This document shows positions 34,765 to 42,188 of a stretch of DNA of 42,993 bases, piece after piece (the first letter of the stretch is position 1; every line of letters begins with the position of its first letter). Under the pieces are notes generated by a model. It did not search any database and was not told the origin of the DNA. It saw only the letters and a program-made list of their open reading frames with translations. A program made the position numbers and the translations under genes. Origin of the DNA: Clostridia bacterium (GTDB lineage: Bacteria; Bacillota; Clostridia; UBA1212; UBA1255); contig JAFWZX010000037.1 of the NCBI GenBank assembly GCA_017517275.1, positions 1 to 42,993 on the forward strand. Direction: 5' to 3'.

Positions 34765-35403
34765 TCACGCTTTGGACTTAACTGATTCTCTGATCTCAAG
34801 CAAAGCGCCCTTAGGTCCGGGAACTGCACCCTTGATGAGGAGAAGATTTTTCTCTGTATCAACTTTTACGATGTCGAGATTTTGCACGGTAACTCTCTCA
34901 ACACCCATGTGGTCCGGCATGTTCTTTCCTTTGAAAACTTTACCCGGGTCAGAAGTTGAACCCATTGAACCTACGCCTCTGTGGTATTTTGAACCGTGAG
35001 TCTCAGGTCCGATTTTCTGTCCATGTCTTTTAATTGCGCCTTGATAGCCTTTACCCTTTGAAGTACCGCTTACGTCTACACAGTCACCTGCGCTGAACAC
35101 GCTTGCGTTAATTTCTTGACCAACTTCATAAGTCTCAGGATTCTCAGGTTTGAATTCTTTTAAATGTTTGAAACCTTTTTCAAATGAAAGCTTCTCAAAT
35201 AAACCTCTCTCAGGTTTGTTGAGTTTCTTAAGATCTACGGCAATGTATCCTAATTTTACTGCATCATAATTGTCGGCTTCAGCATTCTTTGTTTGAACTA
35301 CAGTACAAGGACCTGCAAGCACTACTGTAACAGGTGTACAGATACCGTCTTCGTCAAAGATCTGAGTCATACCGACTTTAGTTCCTAAAATAAACTTTTT
35401 CAT
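34765..35403 (-). CDS. rplC: Large-subunit ribosomal protein uL3
   Basis: 212 aa. KFILGTKVGMTQIFDEDG at the N-terminus, GTSKGKGYQGAIKRHGQKIG, and the loop approaching the peptidyl-transferase centre (GVGSMGSTSDPGKVFKGKNM). Preceded by a 124-base structured gap after rpsJ; AGGAGG lies before the ATG. Confidence 0.98.
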   Translation of the reverse strand: MKKFILGTKVGMTQIFDEDGICTPVTVVLAGPCTVVQTKNAEADNYDAVKLGYIAVDLKKLNKPERGLFEKLSFEKGFKHLKEFKPENPETYEVGQEINASVFSAGDCVDVSGTSKGKGYQGAIKRHGQKIGPETHGSKYHRGVGSMGSTSDPGKVFKGKNMPDHMGVERVTVQNLDIVKVDTEKNLLLIKGAVPGPKGALLEIRESVKSKA

Positions 35404-35429
35404 TAACTACTTACCTCCTATGGTTATTG

Positions 35430-35506
35430 GTTCCGCCACTCCTATTTGCGGAACATGACCGGCTTTTTCATGTGAAATTCTAAAAAAGCCTTACGTGCTG
35501 CGCACG
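35430..35506 (-). promoter_or_regulatory. Three consecutive hairpins in the rpsJ-rplC gap
   Basis: In minus-strand order: a 5-bp stem (CGTGC/GCACG, 35494-35498 and 35502-35506), an 8-bp stem GGCTTTTT/AAAAAGCC (35461-35468 and 35483-35490) and a 7-bp stem GTTCCGC/GCGGAAC (35430-35436 and 35448-35454), the last about 12 bases before the rplC ribosome site. The gap is several times longer than most others in this cluster. The middle stem is U-rich on one side but lacks a following U-run. A regulatory leader for rplC-rplD is possible. Confidence 0.65.
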
Positions 35507-35527
35507 CACTAAATACTACTTGATCTC

Positions 35528-35845
35528 TTATTGTTTAACTTTGATCTCAATATCTACACCAGCAGGAAGGTCGAGTCTCATGAGTGCATCAACCGTCTTT
35601 GGTGTGGGCATCAAAATATCAATAAGTCTCTTATGAGTTCTCATCTCAAATTGCTCTCTGGAATCTTTGTACTTGTGAGGAGCACGGAGAATTGTAACAA
35701 CTTCCTTATCTGTAGGAAGCGGAATAGGACCTGATACAACAGCATCAGTTCTCTTCGCTGTGTCTACAATCTTGAGTGCAGCCTGGTCAAGCAACTGAAA
35801 ATCATAAGCTTTTAATTTAATTCTGATTTTTTGTTTATTTGCCAT
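35528..35845 (-). CDS. rpsJ: Small-subunit ribosomal protein uS10
   Basis: 105 aa. [40 protein letters not shown] and the [17 protein letters not shown] block are canonical. First gene of the long ribosomal cluster. AAAGAGG lies before the ATG; leader about 70 nt from the promoter. The usual str operon (rpsL, rpsG, fusA, tuf) is not upstream. Confidence 0.98.
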   Translation of the reverse strand: MANKQKIRIKLKAYDFQLLDQAALKIVDTAKRTDAVVSGPIPLPTDKEVVTILRAPHKYKDSREQFEMRTHKRLIDILMPTPKTVDALMRLDLPAGVDIEIKVKQ

Positions 35846-35921
35846 ACATAAACCTCTTTCTTTTCATTTTTTGTTTCCCTGACACTAAGCCGTGTGTTTC
35901 GTGGCAAGGCGCAACATTGCA

Positions 35922-35950
35922 ATTATACAAGGAAGAGATAGATAATGCAA
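35922..35950 (-). promoter_or_regulatory. S10 operon promoter
   Basis: Minus strand: TTGCAT (35945-35950), exact 17-bp spacer, perfect TATAAT (35922-35927). Transcription would start near 35915, giving a roughly 70-nt leader before rpsJ. The best promoter in the window and appropriately placed for the 18-kb ribosomal cluster. Confidence 0.92.
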
Positions 35951-36013
35951 ACGTTTTTTTATGTACGGTACATCGGCATTTGTAAATTTTTTATGAACAA
36001 TAAAGTTCTGTTT

Positions 36014-36898
36014 TCACCACAGTCCGTGAACCGTCCTTACGTCTTTTATTACGACGAAAGCAGCAGCATCCAACCTATTAATTATGCTTTTAAGAGCCGG
36101 AATTTGCCGATTATAGACAACACAAACAAGTACGTTGATGTTTCTGCCCGTATACATTCCCGATGCTTTTACGAGAGTTACACCACGTTGTAACGTGCTC
36201 ATTATTTCCTTTGAGATTGCCTCCGGCTTATCAGTAAAAATGGTTACTTCCTTTGCATAATTCACACCTTCTTCTACGACGTCAATTACTTTAGATGAAA
36301 TAAAAATTGCGACAGACGTATATAAGGTTGTTACGAAGGATTTGTACGTTATAAAAACAACAATTAAAAAAATCCCGTCAAAGAAAAATACCAACTTCCC
36401 CAAAGTAATCCAGCTTGCTTTTTTCTGAAGAACACGGGCAGCAATATCCGTGCCTCCTGTAGTTGCTCCGCCTTTAAATATCAACCCAAGTCCTGCCCCA
36501 AGGAACAAGCCGCCAAAAATGCTGCATAATAAATAGTCAACAGAGTTTCCGTATTCTGTCATATCTAAAAGCGAGATGCTAAACCTTTGCACAAATGACG
36601 TAACATCTATGAGTATAGAAAACGTAATCGTTCCAAGAATACTGCTTATTGTGAATTTTCTGCCCAAAGAAATATAACCTATGATAAACAGAGGCAGATT
36701 AAGTAATAAAGTTAACGATCCGACAGGTATTCTGCCTTGAATATAAGTATGCAAAAGAAAGGCCAAGCCAGAAATACCACCGGGTGCTATATGATTCGGA
36801 ATCAAGAATAAATTCAGGCCGAAACTTGCCACAACAGATCCTAGTATTACAAAAAAAGCCTTAACTATTATTTTGTTTTTTCTCACGGAATTTTTCAT
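36014..36898 (-). CDS. YitT family membrane protein (DUF161 + DUF2179), second copy
   Basis: 294 aa if started at the ATG at 36898. Six membrane helices with LFLIPNHIAPGGISGLAFLL and KGGATTGGTDIAARVLQ (the two family glycine motifs), then a soluble DUF2179 domain (about 205-294, ITIFTDKPEAISKEIM-like, ending KDVRTVHGLW). The start is uncertain: no clear Shine-Dalgarno precedes this ATG, and the frame is open 27 codons further to a TTG. It lies upstream of, and in the same direction as, the S10 promoter. Paralogue of 5412-6266. Confidence 0.88.
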   Translation of the reverse strand: MKNSVRKNKIIVKAFFVILGSVVASFGLNLFLIPNHIAPGGISGLAFLLHTYIQGRIPVGSLTLLLNLPLFIIGYISLGRKFTISSILGTITFSILIDVTSFVQRFSISLLDMTEYGNSVDYLLCSIFGGLFLGAGLGLIFKGGATTGGTDIAARVLQKKASWITLGKLVFFFDGIFLIVVFITYKSFVTTLYTSVAIFISSKVIDVVEEGVNYAKEVTIFTDKPEAISKEIMSTLQRGVTLVKASGMYTGRNINVLVCVVYNRQIPALKSIINRLDAAAFVVIKDVRTVHGLW

Positions 36899-37018
36899 AA
36901 TATAGTTATTACCAAAAAGGTCTGAGATTATTATAAAAAAACGGAAAAGAAGTTTTACTGTTATAAACGCTATATTCAATTCAAAACACCATAATACAAT
37001 TTAGTGTCGCCGTCATAA

Positions 37019-37046
37019 TTTCGACATATTGAAATTGTAGTATAAT
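37019..37046 (+). promoter_or_regulatory. Probable promoter of the DUF5050-type gene
   Basis: TTCGAC (37019-37024), 16-bp spacer, perfect TATAAT (37041-37046), 52 bases before the ATG. The -35 is a moderate match. Confidence 0.6.
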
Positions 37047-37098
37047 AATGGTATCATCAATGAATATTTGATATAAAAATCTTATACGGAGTGATTAT

Positions 37099-38322
37099 AT
37101 GGGGTCAAAAAAGAATGAAAAGCTCAGCTACAACGAAAGAATGTCCGGCGACAAGAAACAGAAGAAAACATCCAAGCTACAGGTAATGGATATTGTTACG
37201 ATTGCTTTTTCTGTTATCATTGTAGGAATAATGATATACGTTGTGTGTACACAGTTCGATTTCGGCAAGGATGATTCTTCGAATCCATCTAACCCTACCT
37301 TGTCGCCCTCAACAACGCCCGGTGCTACTGCCAATACAACAATGACAGATCTTGGTACCTGGTACGGTAATATTTTAAATGGCAGTCACGTAAGCAAGCA
37401 TGATGACAGACTTTATTATATTTCAAAGGATGAAAATTCCGATACCGGTATTTTCGTTAAGTACGGGGACGTGGTAAAGCAACTTGTTAAGGATGAAGCT
37501 TCAAATCTTAACGTTGTTCATGATAAAAAGACCTACGCAGATCAAAAAGGTGTTAACGCATATTACGTCTTCTATACTGATGAAAACGGTAGAATTTGTT
37601 ATGTATACGACGGCCCTATCGGAGAAGGACAATCGGGAACTCAGGTAATGCAGACTCCTGTAGTTGTACTTGAAGCAACACATTCCAATCTGATGGTAAG
37701 CGGACAGTATCTTTATTATCTTAACGAAGATTCCGTTATATGCCGATATGACTTTCTGGGCAAGACGGAGAAAGTTCTCAGCAAATATACCTATTCACAA
37801 TTCGTAGTTTATTTCGGTTCAATATACGGAGTTCGCAAAGCGGATAACTTTGTTTATAAAGTGTCTACGTCAGGGCGCAGCGACACAGCCACCTCGGCTA
37901 CACCTTCTTCTACACCGTCTGTTTCTTACGAAGGAGAGGACGATGCATATGAATTCAGATTAGTTAAAGAATCTTTCAAAGCCTTTACGATTGAGAACAA
38001 TTGGATATACGGGCTTATCGGCGATAAGCTGGTACGATTCGATGCCGATACAGGAGACAAGGATACTCTTGGTACAGTCAAAGCTGATATGATCAACGTG
38101 TATGGTGAAAAGATTGTTTATACGTCAGAAGGCAAACTGTATTACGCTACAGCGGAAGAACTGATTGTAGGTAAAACAAATGAACTTTCCGATCTAAATA
38201 TAAGTGCCATCAACCTGCTGGATACTACAACGATATACGTAGTAAAAGCCGACGATGGCAAACTATATAGCTCTACGTTCACAGAGCAGAGCGGATATTC
38301 GGATTTTGCAGAAGTAAAATAA
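37099..38322 (+). CDS. Membrane-anchored beta-propeller-like protein (DUF5050 type)
   Basis: 407 aa. A basic cytoplasmic N-terminus of about 30 residues rich in K and E, one transmembrane helix (about 31-51), an S/T/P/N-rich spacer (about 57-80), then repeated short beta units such as DRLYYISKDE, QYLYYLNEDSVICRYDFLGK, NWIYGLIGDKLVRFD and GKLYYATAEE. That Y-Y/L-Y plus D-rich pattern is the DUF5050/LRP1-like propeller seen in Clostridia. A second S/T/P spacer (SATPSSTPSVS) splits the propeller. Probably extracytoplasmic; ligand unknown. GGAGTGA precedes the ATG. Convergent with rsfS. Confidence 0.82.
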   Translation: MGSKKNEKLSYNERMSGDKKQKKTSKLQVMDIVTIAFSVIIVGIMIYVVCTQFDFGKDDSSNPSNPTLSPSTTPGATANTTMTDLGTWYGNILNGSHVSKHDDRLYYISKDENSDTGIFVKYGDVVKQLVKDEASNLNVVHDKKTYADQKGVNAYYVFYTDENGRICYVYDGPIGEGQSGTQVMQTPVVVLEATHSNLMVSGQYLYYLNEDSVICRYDFLGKTEKVLSKYTYSQFVVYFGSIYGVRKADNFVYKVSTSGRSDTATSATPSSTPSVSYEGEDDAYEFRLVKESFKAFTIENNWIYGLIGDKLVRFDADTGDKDTLGTVKADMINVYGEKIVYTSEGKLYYATAEELIVGKTNELSDLNISAINLLDTTTIYVVKADDGKLYSSTFTEQSGYSDFAEVK

Positions 38323-38330
38323 TATAGTTT

Positions 38331-38660
38331 TTAAGCTTTCCAAAGCTTGTCTAAGCTATAAAATTCTCTTTCCGACTGGAGAAATACGTGAACAACAACA
38401 TCAAGATAATCCACAAGAATCCAACTGCCCGAGTCATAGCCTTCGATTCGGGCAGGTTCTTTTCCTTCTTGTTTCAGGAGAAAAACAACCTCGTCGGCAA
38501 GGCCCTTTACTTGTGTCGTGGAAGTACCTGTACAAATAATAAAATAATCTGCAACAATGGTTTTTTCTTCAATGTTAATAACTTCAATATCCTTTCCTTT
38601 TTTTGAATCTAAGATCTCTTCAATTCTCTTTGCGAGCTTTTCACTTGATGCAATACCCAT
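38331..38660 (-). CDS. rsfS: Ribosome silencing factor RsfS
   Basis: 109 aa. KKGKDIEVINIEEKTIVADY, FIICTGTSTTQVKGLAD, and the end YDSGSWILVDYLDVVVHVF are family signatures (DUF143/Iojap). It binds uL14 and prevents 50S-30S joining under nutrient stress. It starts 16 bases after the NadD-YqeK gene with AAAGGAGG, the usual nadD-yqeK-rsfS order. Confidence 0.97.
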   Translation of the reverse strand: MGIASSEKLAKRIEEILDSKKGKDIEVINIEEKTIVADYFIICTGTSTTQVKGLADEVVFLLKQEGKEPARIEGYDSGSWILVDYLDVVVHVFLQSEREFYSLDKLWKA

Positions 38661-38676
38661 ATGTATTAATCCTCCT

Positions 38677-39903
38677 TTAATTATTTTTCAGCAATTCTGA
38701 TAATGCCCAATTGCGCGTTTTTATAGTATCCAAAGACAATAATCTGTCTTTTCTTTTCAGATTGTGTTTTATAGTATAGTCACACTCTTCAATAATAGCC
38801 TCCATAAGACTCACGTTTATTTTTTCCCTTACCTTCTGATAGCATTTATCATCGCCGCGATTTATTTCGGTATAGTCGGCAATAAAAATAATCTGAGCGA
38901 CAACTGACATCTCCGGCTTACCTGTAGTGTGAACAGCAATAGCCTCTAATATCTCAGGGTCGTCGATTCCGTACCTGAGTGATGCAAGGACTGCGCCTGC
39001 TCTTCCGTGGCGGGCAGCCTTGCCGCCATCGTCATAATCTCTTGTCCCTGCAACTCCGTTCGGATCGACACTGCCGGTAATGCCTAACCATTTGTATTGT
39101 GCGGAAGACAACTGTTTGGCACAGTCGTGAAGAAGTCCGGCGCAGCGACATTTCTCCACATCTGCTCCGTAAAGTCGGGCGATTCTGACAGCTTCATTCA
39201 TAACGCCGAGGCTGTGAACGTATCTGTCCTTTGAAAGTAAAAGCTTTAAATCCTCCATCATCTCATCAATTGTCATACGGCGTTTTTCCTTTGATTTATA
39301 TAAATTGTTTGCTTTAATATATTCATACACCTGCGGGTCAACATAGCGGCTAATTTGCGAATTATCAATAATTAAATTATTTTCAAATGCAAATCGTATA
39401 TCAGTCGAAGAAATGTCATATTCAGGAAAATCTCCCATAATTACGGTGGCACCGTCCTTTGTCACTTTATCATATGCCGCCTTGCAAATCTCCTTAGAAA
39501 AGCCCGGCCTCATAACTGCAATAAACGTACACATTGTAATCAACGTAAGATAATCTTTCCAATCAGGTAAATAGACAAGGCTATCTGCACCGATTATAAA
39601 ATAATAGTTGTCGTCAGGATTGTTCTTACGCAGAATCGATAGAGTTTTAACTGAATAGGACGGTTCATCGCTATATGCTTCAATGCACGATATATCAAAG
39701 TTCTCTTTGCCCTGAAGTGCAAGACGCAACATATTCACACGGTGAGAAGCTAAAGTAACCCTCCTGCCAACTTTGTGAGGAGGGTTACCTGTGGGAATAA
39801 ACAATATTTTATCAAGGTTATATTGATCTTTTATTAACTGCGCAATCTCAACGTGCGCCTTGTGAACGGGATCGAAAGTCCCTCCGAAAATGCCTACATT
39901 CAT
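38677..39903 (-). CDS. nadD: NadD-YqeK fusion: nicotinate-nucleotide adenylyltransferase plus HD-domain Ap4A hydrolase
   Basis: 408 aa from the ATG at 39903, twice the length of NadD. Residues 1-200 are NadD: nucleotidyl-transferase motif GGTFDPVHKAH (7-17), GADSLVYLPDW, and ISSTDIR. After a short charged linker (YKSKEKRRMTI), residues 215-408 are YqeK: RYVHSLGVMNEAVRIA, LLHDCAKQLS (HD), ARHGRAGAVLA, AVHTTGKPEM, FIADYTEI. One frame throughout, no stop. In most Firmicutes the two are separate adjacent genes. NadD makes deamido-NAD; YqeK is a symmetric diadenosine tetraphosphatase. No clear Shine-Dalgarno; the start is one base from the upstream stop. Confidence 0.95.
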   Translation of the reverse strand: MNVGIFGGTFDPVHKAHVEIAQLIKDQYNLDKILFIPTGNPPHKVGRRVTLASHRVNMLRLALQGKENFDISCIEAYSDEPSYSVKTLSILRKNNPDDNYYFIIGADSLVYLPDWKDYLTLITMCTFIAVMRPGFSKEICKAAYDKVTKDGATVIMGDFPEYDISSTDIRFAFENNLIIDNSQISRYVDPQVYEYIKANNLYKSKEKRRMTIDEMMEDLKLLLSKDRYVHSLGVMNEAVRIARLYGADVEKCRCAGLLHDCAKQLSSAQYKWLGITGSVDPNGVAGTRDYDDGGKAARHGRAGAVLASLRYGIDDPEILEAIAVHTTGKPEMSVVAQIIFIADYTEINRGDDKCYQKVREKINVSLMEAIIEECDYTIKHNLKRKDRLLSLDTIKTRNWALSELLKNN

Positions 39904-39904
39904 A

Positions 39905-40237
39905 TTAATATTTTGGAACCTTTTTGTCCATTGCTTTACCGAAGCTATACCATGAATTACGTAATTTATGACGCAAATCAACGTCAAAAACCCACTCAGT
40001 CGCATCAAAAAGTTGTTTTTTCATATCTAAGTACTGAGCTCTGTCGAAGCCGTCCAAAGCAAGAAGTTCCTCCATGCGGTCTATCCATGCACAAACCTTG
40101 TCAATGCCGGCAGCATTAGGATCAATCTTTTTTTTGAGATGAAGAACAACAAGCTTTACAGATTTCTTCTGCAGCTGCGCATCAGTCATAACTTTTTTAT
40201 TTTCCTTTACGTTACCACCATCATGAATATTCTCCAT
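39905..40237 (-). CDS. Conserved-looking 110-aa cytoplasmic protein, unrecognised
   Basis: 110 aa, no family recognised. No membrane segment. Highly charged, mostly helical by composition, with a lysine-rich first half and an aromatic C-terminal part (EWVFDVDLRHKLRNSWYSFG). The ATG has GGAGG 7 nt upstream and the stop is one base before the nadD-yqeK start, which itself lacks a ribosome site; translation of the fusion probably depends on this gene. First gene of the operon, behind a good promoter. Confidence 0.82.
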   Translation of the reverse strand: MENIHDGGNVKENKKVMTDAQLQKKSVKLVVLHLKKKIDPNAAGIDKVCAWIDRMEELLALDGFDRAQYLDMKKQLFDATEWVFDVDLRHKLRNSWYSFGKAMDKKVPKY

Positions 40238-40277
40238 GGTTCTACCTCCACTATATTATCAATCGAACGATATTTCA

Positions 40278-40305
40278 ATTATACCACCTAAAAAAATAAT
40301 GGCAA
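40278..40305 (-). promoter_or_regulatory. Promoter of the 110-aa-protein / nadD-yqeK / rsfS operon
   Basis: Minus strand TTGCCA (40300-40305), 16-bp spacer, perfect TATAAT (40278-40283), about 40 bases before the ATG at 40237. Confidence 0.82.
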
Positions 40306-40328
40306 GAGATAAAACAATGAAGAATGAT

Positions 40329-41114
40329 TTATTTTTCGGCCTCTTTATTGTAATATCTGCCATTTTTTTGCGTTTTTTTGCCATATTGTATTGCTTTTGC
40401 AGGGCATCTGTGCAAGCAAGCCAGACATAGCGAACATTTGTCATTTGTCCATACAGGTCGCATGCGGGGACCTACACCTGTCATCCTTATTGCATTCTCC
40501 GGGCAGGCTATTGTGCATAAACCACAGGATTTACAAGAGTCTTCAACAAAAAATTTGTTTGTCTTACGTACATGCTTATAAACCTTATAAAGAACCGGTG
40601 TCATAATCCACGGAGCAAAGCCTTTTAAATCGTTAAAATCCCCTACGATTTTCTTTTGGACTTTTTTACATATATTGTTAATAGAAACGTCTGCCTTGAT
40701 CATTATTTCGTTAATGGTCTCTTCCTTTGGCAAATCATACATCAGTACGTAGTTATCCACCATTTTCACACAAAAGCTTGACGTAACTATCATATTTCGT
40801 TTTGCAAGGAGCTTGGCCAACATTTTACCGGCATTTCCGGAAGATCCTCCGCAAGTTAAAACGGTGAAAATATAGTGCTGGCTGTCATATCTGTCCGTTA
40901 TTTCCAATTTTTCTATAAACTTTACTACAACATCCGGTATGCCATAGAAATACACCGGTACAACAAAACCCAGGGACTCTCCGGCCTTTGTAGCGTACGT
41001 ATATTTATCCGCATGAACTGCTTCTGTTATTGAAATAAGTGCATCGGAGGTATTTATTGCCAACTGCTTTGCTACGTATTTGGAATTACCAGTTGCGGAA
41101 AAGTAAAATATCAT
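40329..41114 (-). CDS. EFR1-type flavodoxin-ferredoxin fusion
   Basis: 261 aa. Residues 1-150 are flavodoxin-like, with the FMN phosphate loop FYFSATGNSKYVAKQLA at the N-terminus, GFVVPVYFYGIPD, and VLTCGGSSGNAGK. Residues 195-250 hold two 4Fe-4S motifs, CKSCGLCTIACPENAI and CSLCLACLHRCPAKAI, each C-x2-C-x2-C-x3-C-P. The EFR1 family couples flavin and iron-sulfur electron transfer in anaerobes; partner not evident here. GAGGG precedes the ATG. Divergent from smpB. Confidence 0.95.
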   Translation of the reverse strand: MIFYFSATGNSKYVAKQLAINTSDALISITEAVHADKYTYATKAGESLGFVVPVYFYGIPDVVVKFIEKLEITDRYDSQHYIFTVLTCGGSSGNAGKMLAKLLAKRNMIVTSSFCVKMVDNYVLMYDLPKEETINEIMIKADVSINNICKKVQKKIVGDFNDLKGFAPWIMTPVLYKVYKHVRKTNKFFVEDSCKSCGLCTIACPENAIRMTGVGPRMRPVWTNDKCSLCLACLHRCPAKAIQYGKKTQKNGRYYNKEAEK

Positions 41115-41188
41115 TTTGCGACCCTCTTTGACTTCTGCTATTTTTTACAAGTTTTAGGATATCATATATTTTTTCAAAAAAAAAGCAT

Positions 41189-41204
41189 CGGGAAATATTT
41201 CCCG
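41189..41204. repeat. Perfect 16-bp palindrome between EFR1 and smpB
   Basis: CGGGAAATATTTCCCG, self-complementary, with a run of nine A on its left (a T-run on the minus strand) and another A-run on its right. On the minus strand it has terminator shape but there is no minus-strand gene for it to terminate. It also lies just upstream of the smpB promoter, so an operator or roadblock is possible. Confidence 0.7.
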
Positions 41205-41226
41205 GAGTGGAATAAAAAAAAATATG

Positions 41227-41235
41227 TGTTATAAT
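41227..41235 (+). promoter_or_regulatory. Extended -10 of the smpB-ssrA promoter
   Basis: TGTTATAAT, a perfect TATAAT at 41230-41235 with TG one base before it, 52 bases upstream of the smpB ATG. The -35 position (41207-41212) has no good match, which is usual for extended -10 promoters. Confidence 0.65.
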
Positions 41236-41287
41236 CTTCTCTATCCGCAGGAAATATTGCACAATAAAGTATGAAAGGAGAAGCCTG

Positions 41288-41743
41288 ATGGAGAAGAGAA
41301 TAATCGCTACGAACAAGAAGGCTTTTCACGAGTATTTTATTGAGGATACTTATGAATGCGGTATTGTGCTGGCAGGTACTGAAGTAAAGTCTATTCGAGG
41401 CGGCAAGGTTAATCTTAAAGAAGCTTATGCCGAAGTCAGAAGCGGCGAGATGTATGTGTGCGGCATGCACGTAAGTCCGTATGATCACGGTAACATATTT
41501 AACAAGGAAGCTATGCGCGACAGGAAGCTTCTGCTTCATAAGCGTGAGATTCTTCGTTTGTATGATATGGTACGTCAAAAGGGAGTGACACTTATTCCTA
41601 CTGAAATTTATTTTCTGGGCAATAAGGTTAAGCTTACTGTTGCGGTGGCAGTTGGTAAGAAGCTGTATGACAAGCGTGACGTTGCGGCAAAAAAAGAGTC
41701 TGATAAGGAGATTGAACGCAGGCTCAAGGGAGCATTCTCGTAA
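41288..41743 (+). CDS. smpB: SsrA-binding protein SmpB
   Basis: 151 aa. IIATNKKAFHEYFIEDTYEC, GIVLAGTEVKSIRGGKVNL, then HDRKLLLHKREI-like RDRKLLLHKREILRL, and the C-terminal basic tail KKLYDKRDVAAKKESDKEIE that enters the mRNA channel. Brings tmRNA to stalled ribosomes. GAAAGGAG precedes the ATG. Its RNA partner ssrA begins 17 bases after the stop. Confidence 0.98.
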   Translation: MEKRIIATNKKAFHEYFIEDTYECGIVLAGTEVKSIRGGKVNLKEAYAEVRSGEMYVCGMHVSPYDHGNIFNKEAMRDRKLLLHKREILRLYDMVRQKGVTLIPTEIYFLGNKVKLTVAVAVGKKLYDKRDVAAKKESDKEIERRLKGAFS

Positions 41744-41760
41744 GACGGGAGTGCAGTTTT

Positions 41761-42141
41761 GGGGGCGCACCGGTTTCGACGGGGCTCTGAGAACACAAAT
41801 TGCGAGTAGAGGATTCTCGTTGGCCTCTATAAAAACGAGAAAATTAAATTTAAACGCTAACAATAACGTAGCACTTCAGGCTGCCTAATCGCGGCCTGCG
41901 TCGACCTGTAAGTAAGTCGGGCTTGCAGCAATCGGTGTCATCGAGTCGACCCTGCGGACATGGCAGGTCAGTGTCCGGTACAGATTATCTTAAGCTTTGC
42001 GGATAATCGGTTCTATGAAGCTACCTTATGAGAGTCCCCGTTTGTCGGGTGTCTTGTTTGGGAATTTTAATTGGCAAACTAAACTCGTAGAGATTTGTGG
42101 GTGAAGGGTTTCGGACAGGGGTTCGACTCCCCTCGCCTCCA
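41761..42141 (+). ncRNA. ssrA: Transfer-messenger RNA (tmRNA)
   Basis: One-piece tmRNA, about 381 nt before CCA addition. The 5' end GGGGGCG pairs with CGCCTCC at 42134-42140 (seven pairs, one G-U) to form the acceptor stem; GCACCGGTTTCGACGGGG follows, and the 3' T-arm GGACAGGGGTTCGACTCCCC is clear. CCA is not encoded (ACTA follows), so it is added after processing. The tag frame is at 41856-41888. Rescues stalled ribosomes with SmpB. Confidence 0.96.
41856..41888 (+). other. tmRNA proteolysis tag frame, peptide A-N-N-N-V-A-L-Q-A-A
   Basis: From the probable resume codon GCT (41856) ten codons run to TAA (41886-41888), giving (A)NNNVALQAA. The stop lies in the loop of a helix formed by CAGGCTGC (41877-41884) and GCGGCCTG (41891-41898), the expected helix H5. 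Resume codon placement is by analogy with other tmRNAs; the C-terminal half of the tag is certain from the helix and stop. Confidence 0.82.
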
Positions 42142-42144
42142 CTA

Positions 42145-42186
42145 AAAAGAAACGACAATTTTCGACAGAAGATTGTCGTTTCTTTT
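42145..42186 (+). terminator. Terminator of ssrA
   Basis: A perfect 15-bp stem, AAAAGAAACGACAAT (42145-42159) with ATTGTCGTTTCTTTT (42172-42186), 12-nt loop, ends in TCTTTTGTTCTCTT. Begins four bases after the tmRNA discriminator. Confidence 0.88.
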
Positions 42187-42188
42187 GT

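Noticed and set aside
35404..35527. Hairpin GGCTTTTT/AAAAAGCC as a terminator splitting the S10 operon
   Set aside because: No U-run follows on the minus strand, and rplC has no evident promoter after it. A regulatory or processing role fits better.
38333..38348. AAGCTTT-CC-AAAGCTT palindrome at the DUF5050/rsfS convergent junction as a terminator
   Set aside because: The loop would be only two bases, it lies inside the last rsfS codons, and no U-run follows on either strand.
38677..39903. Frameshift or missed stop joining nadD and yqeK
   Set aside because: The frame stays open across the linker with normal codon use, and motifs on both sides are intact. A real fusion is the simpler reading.
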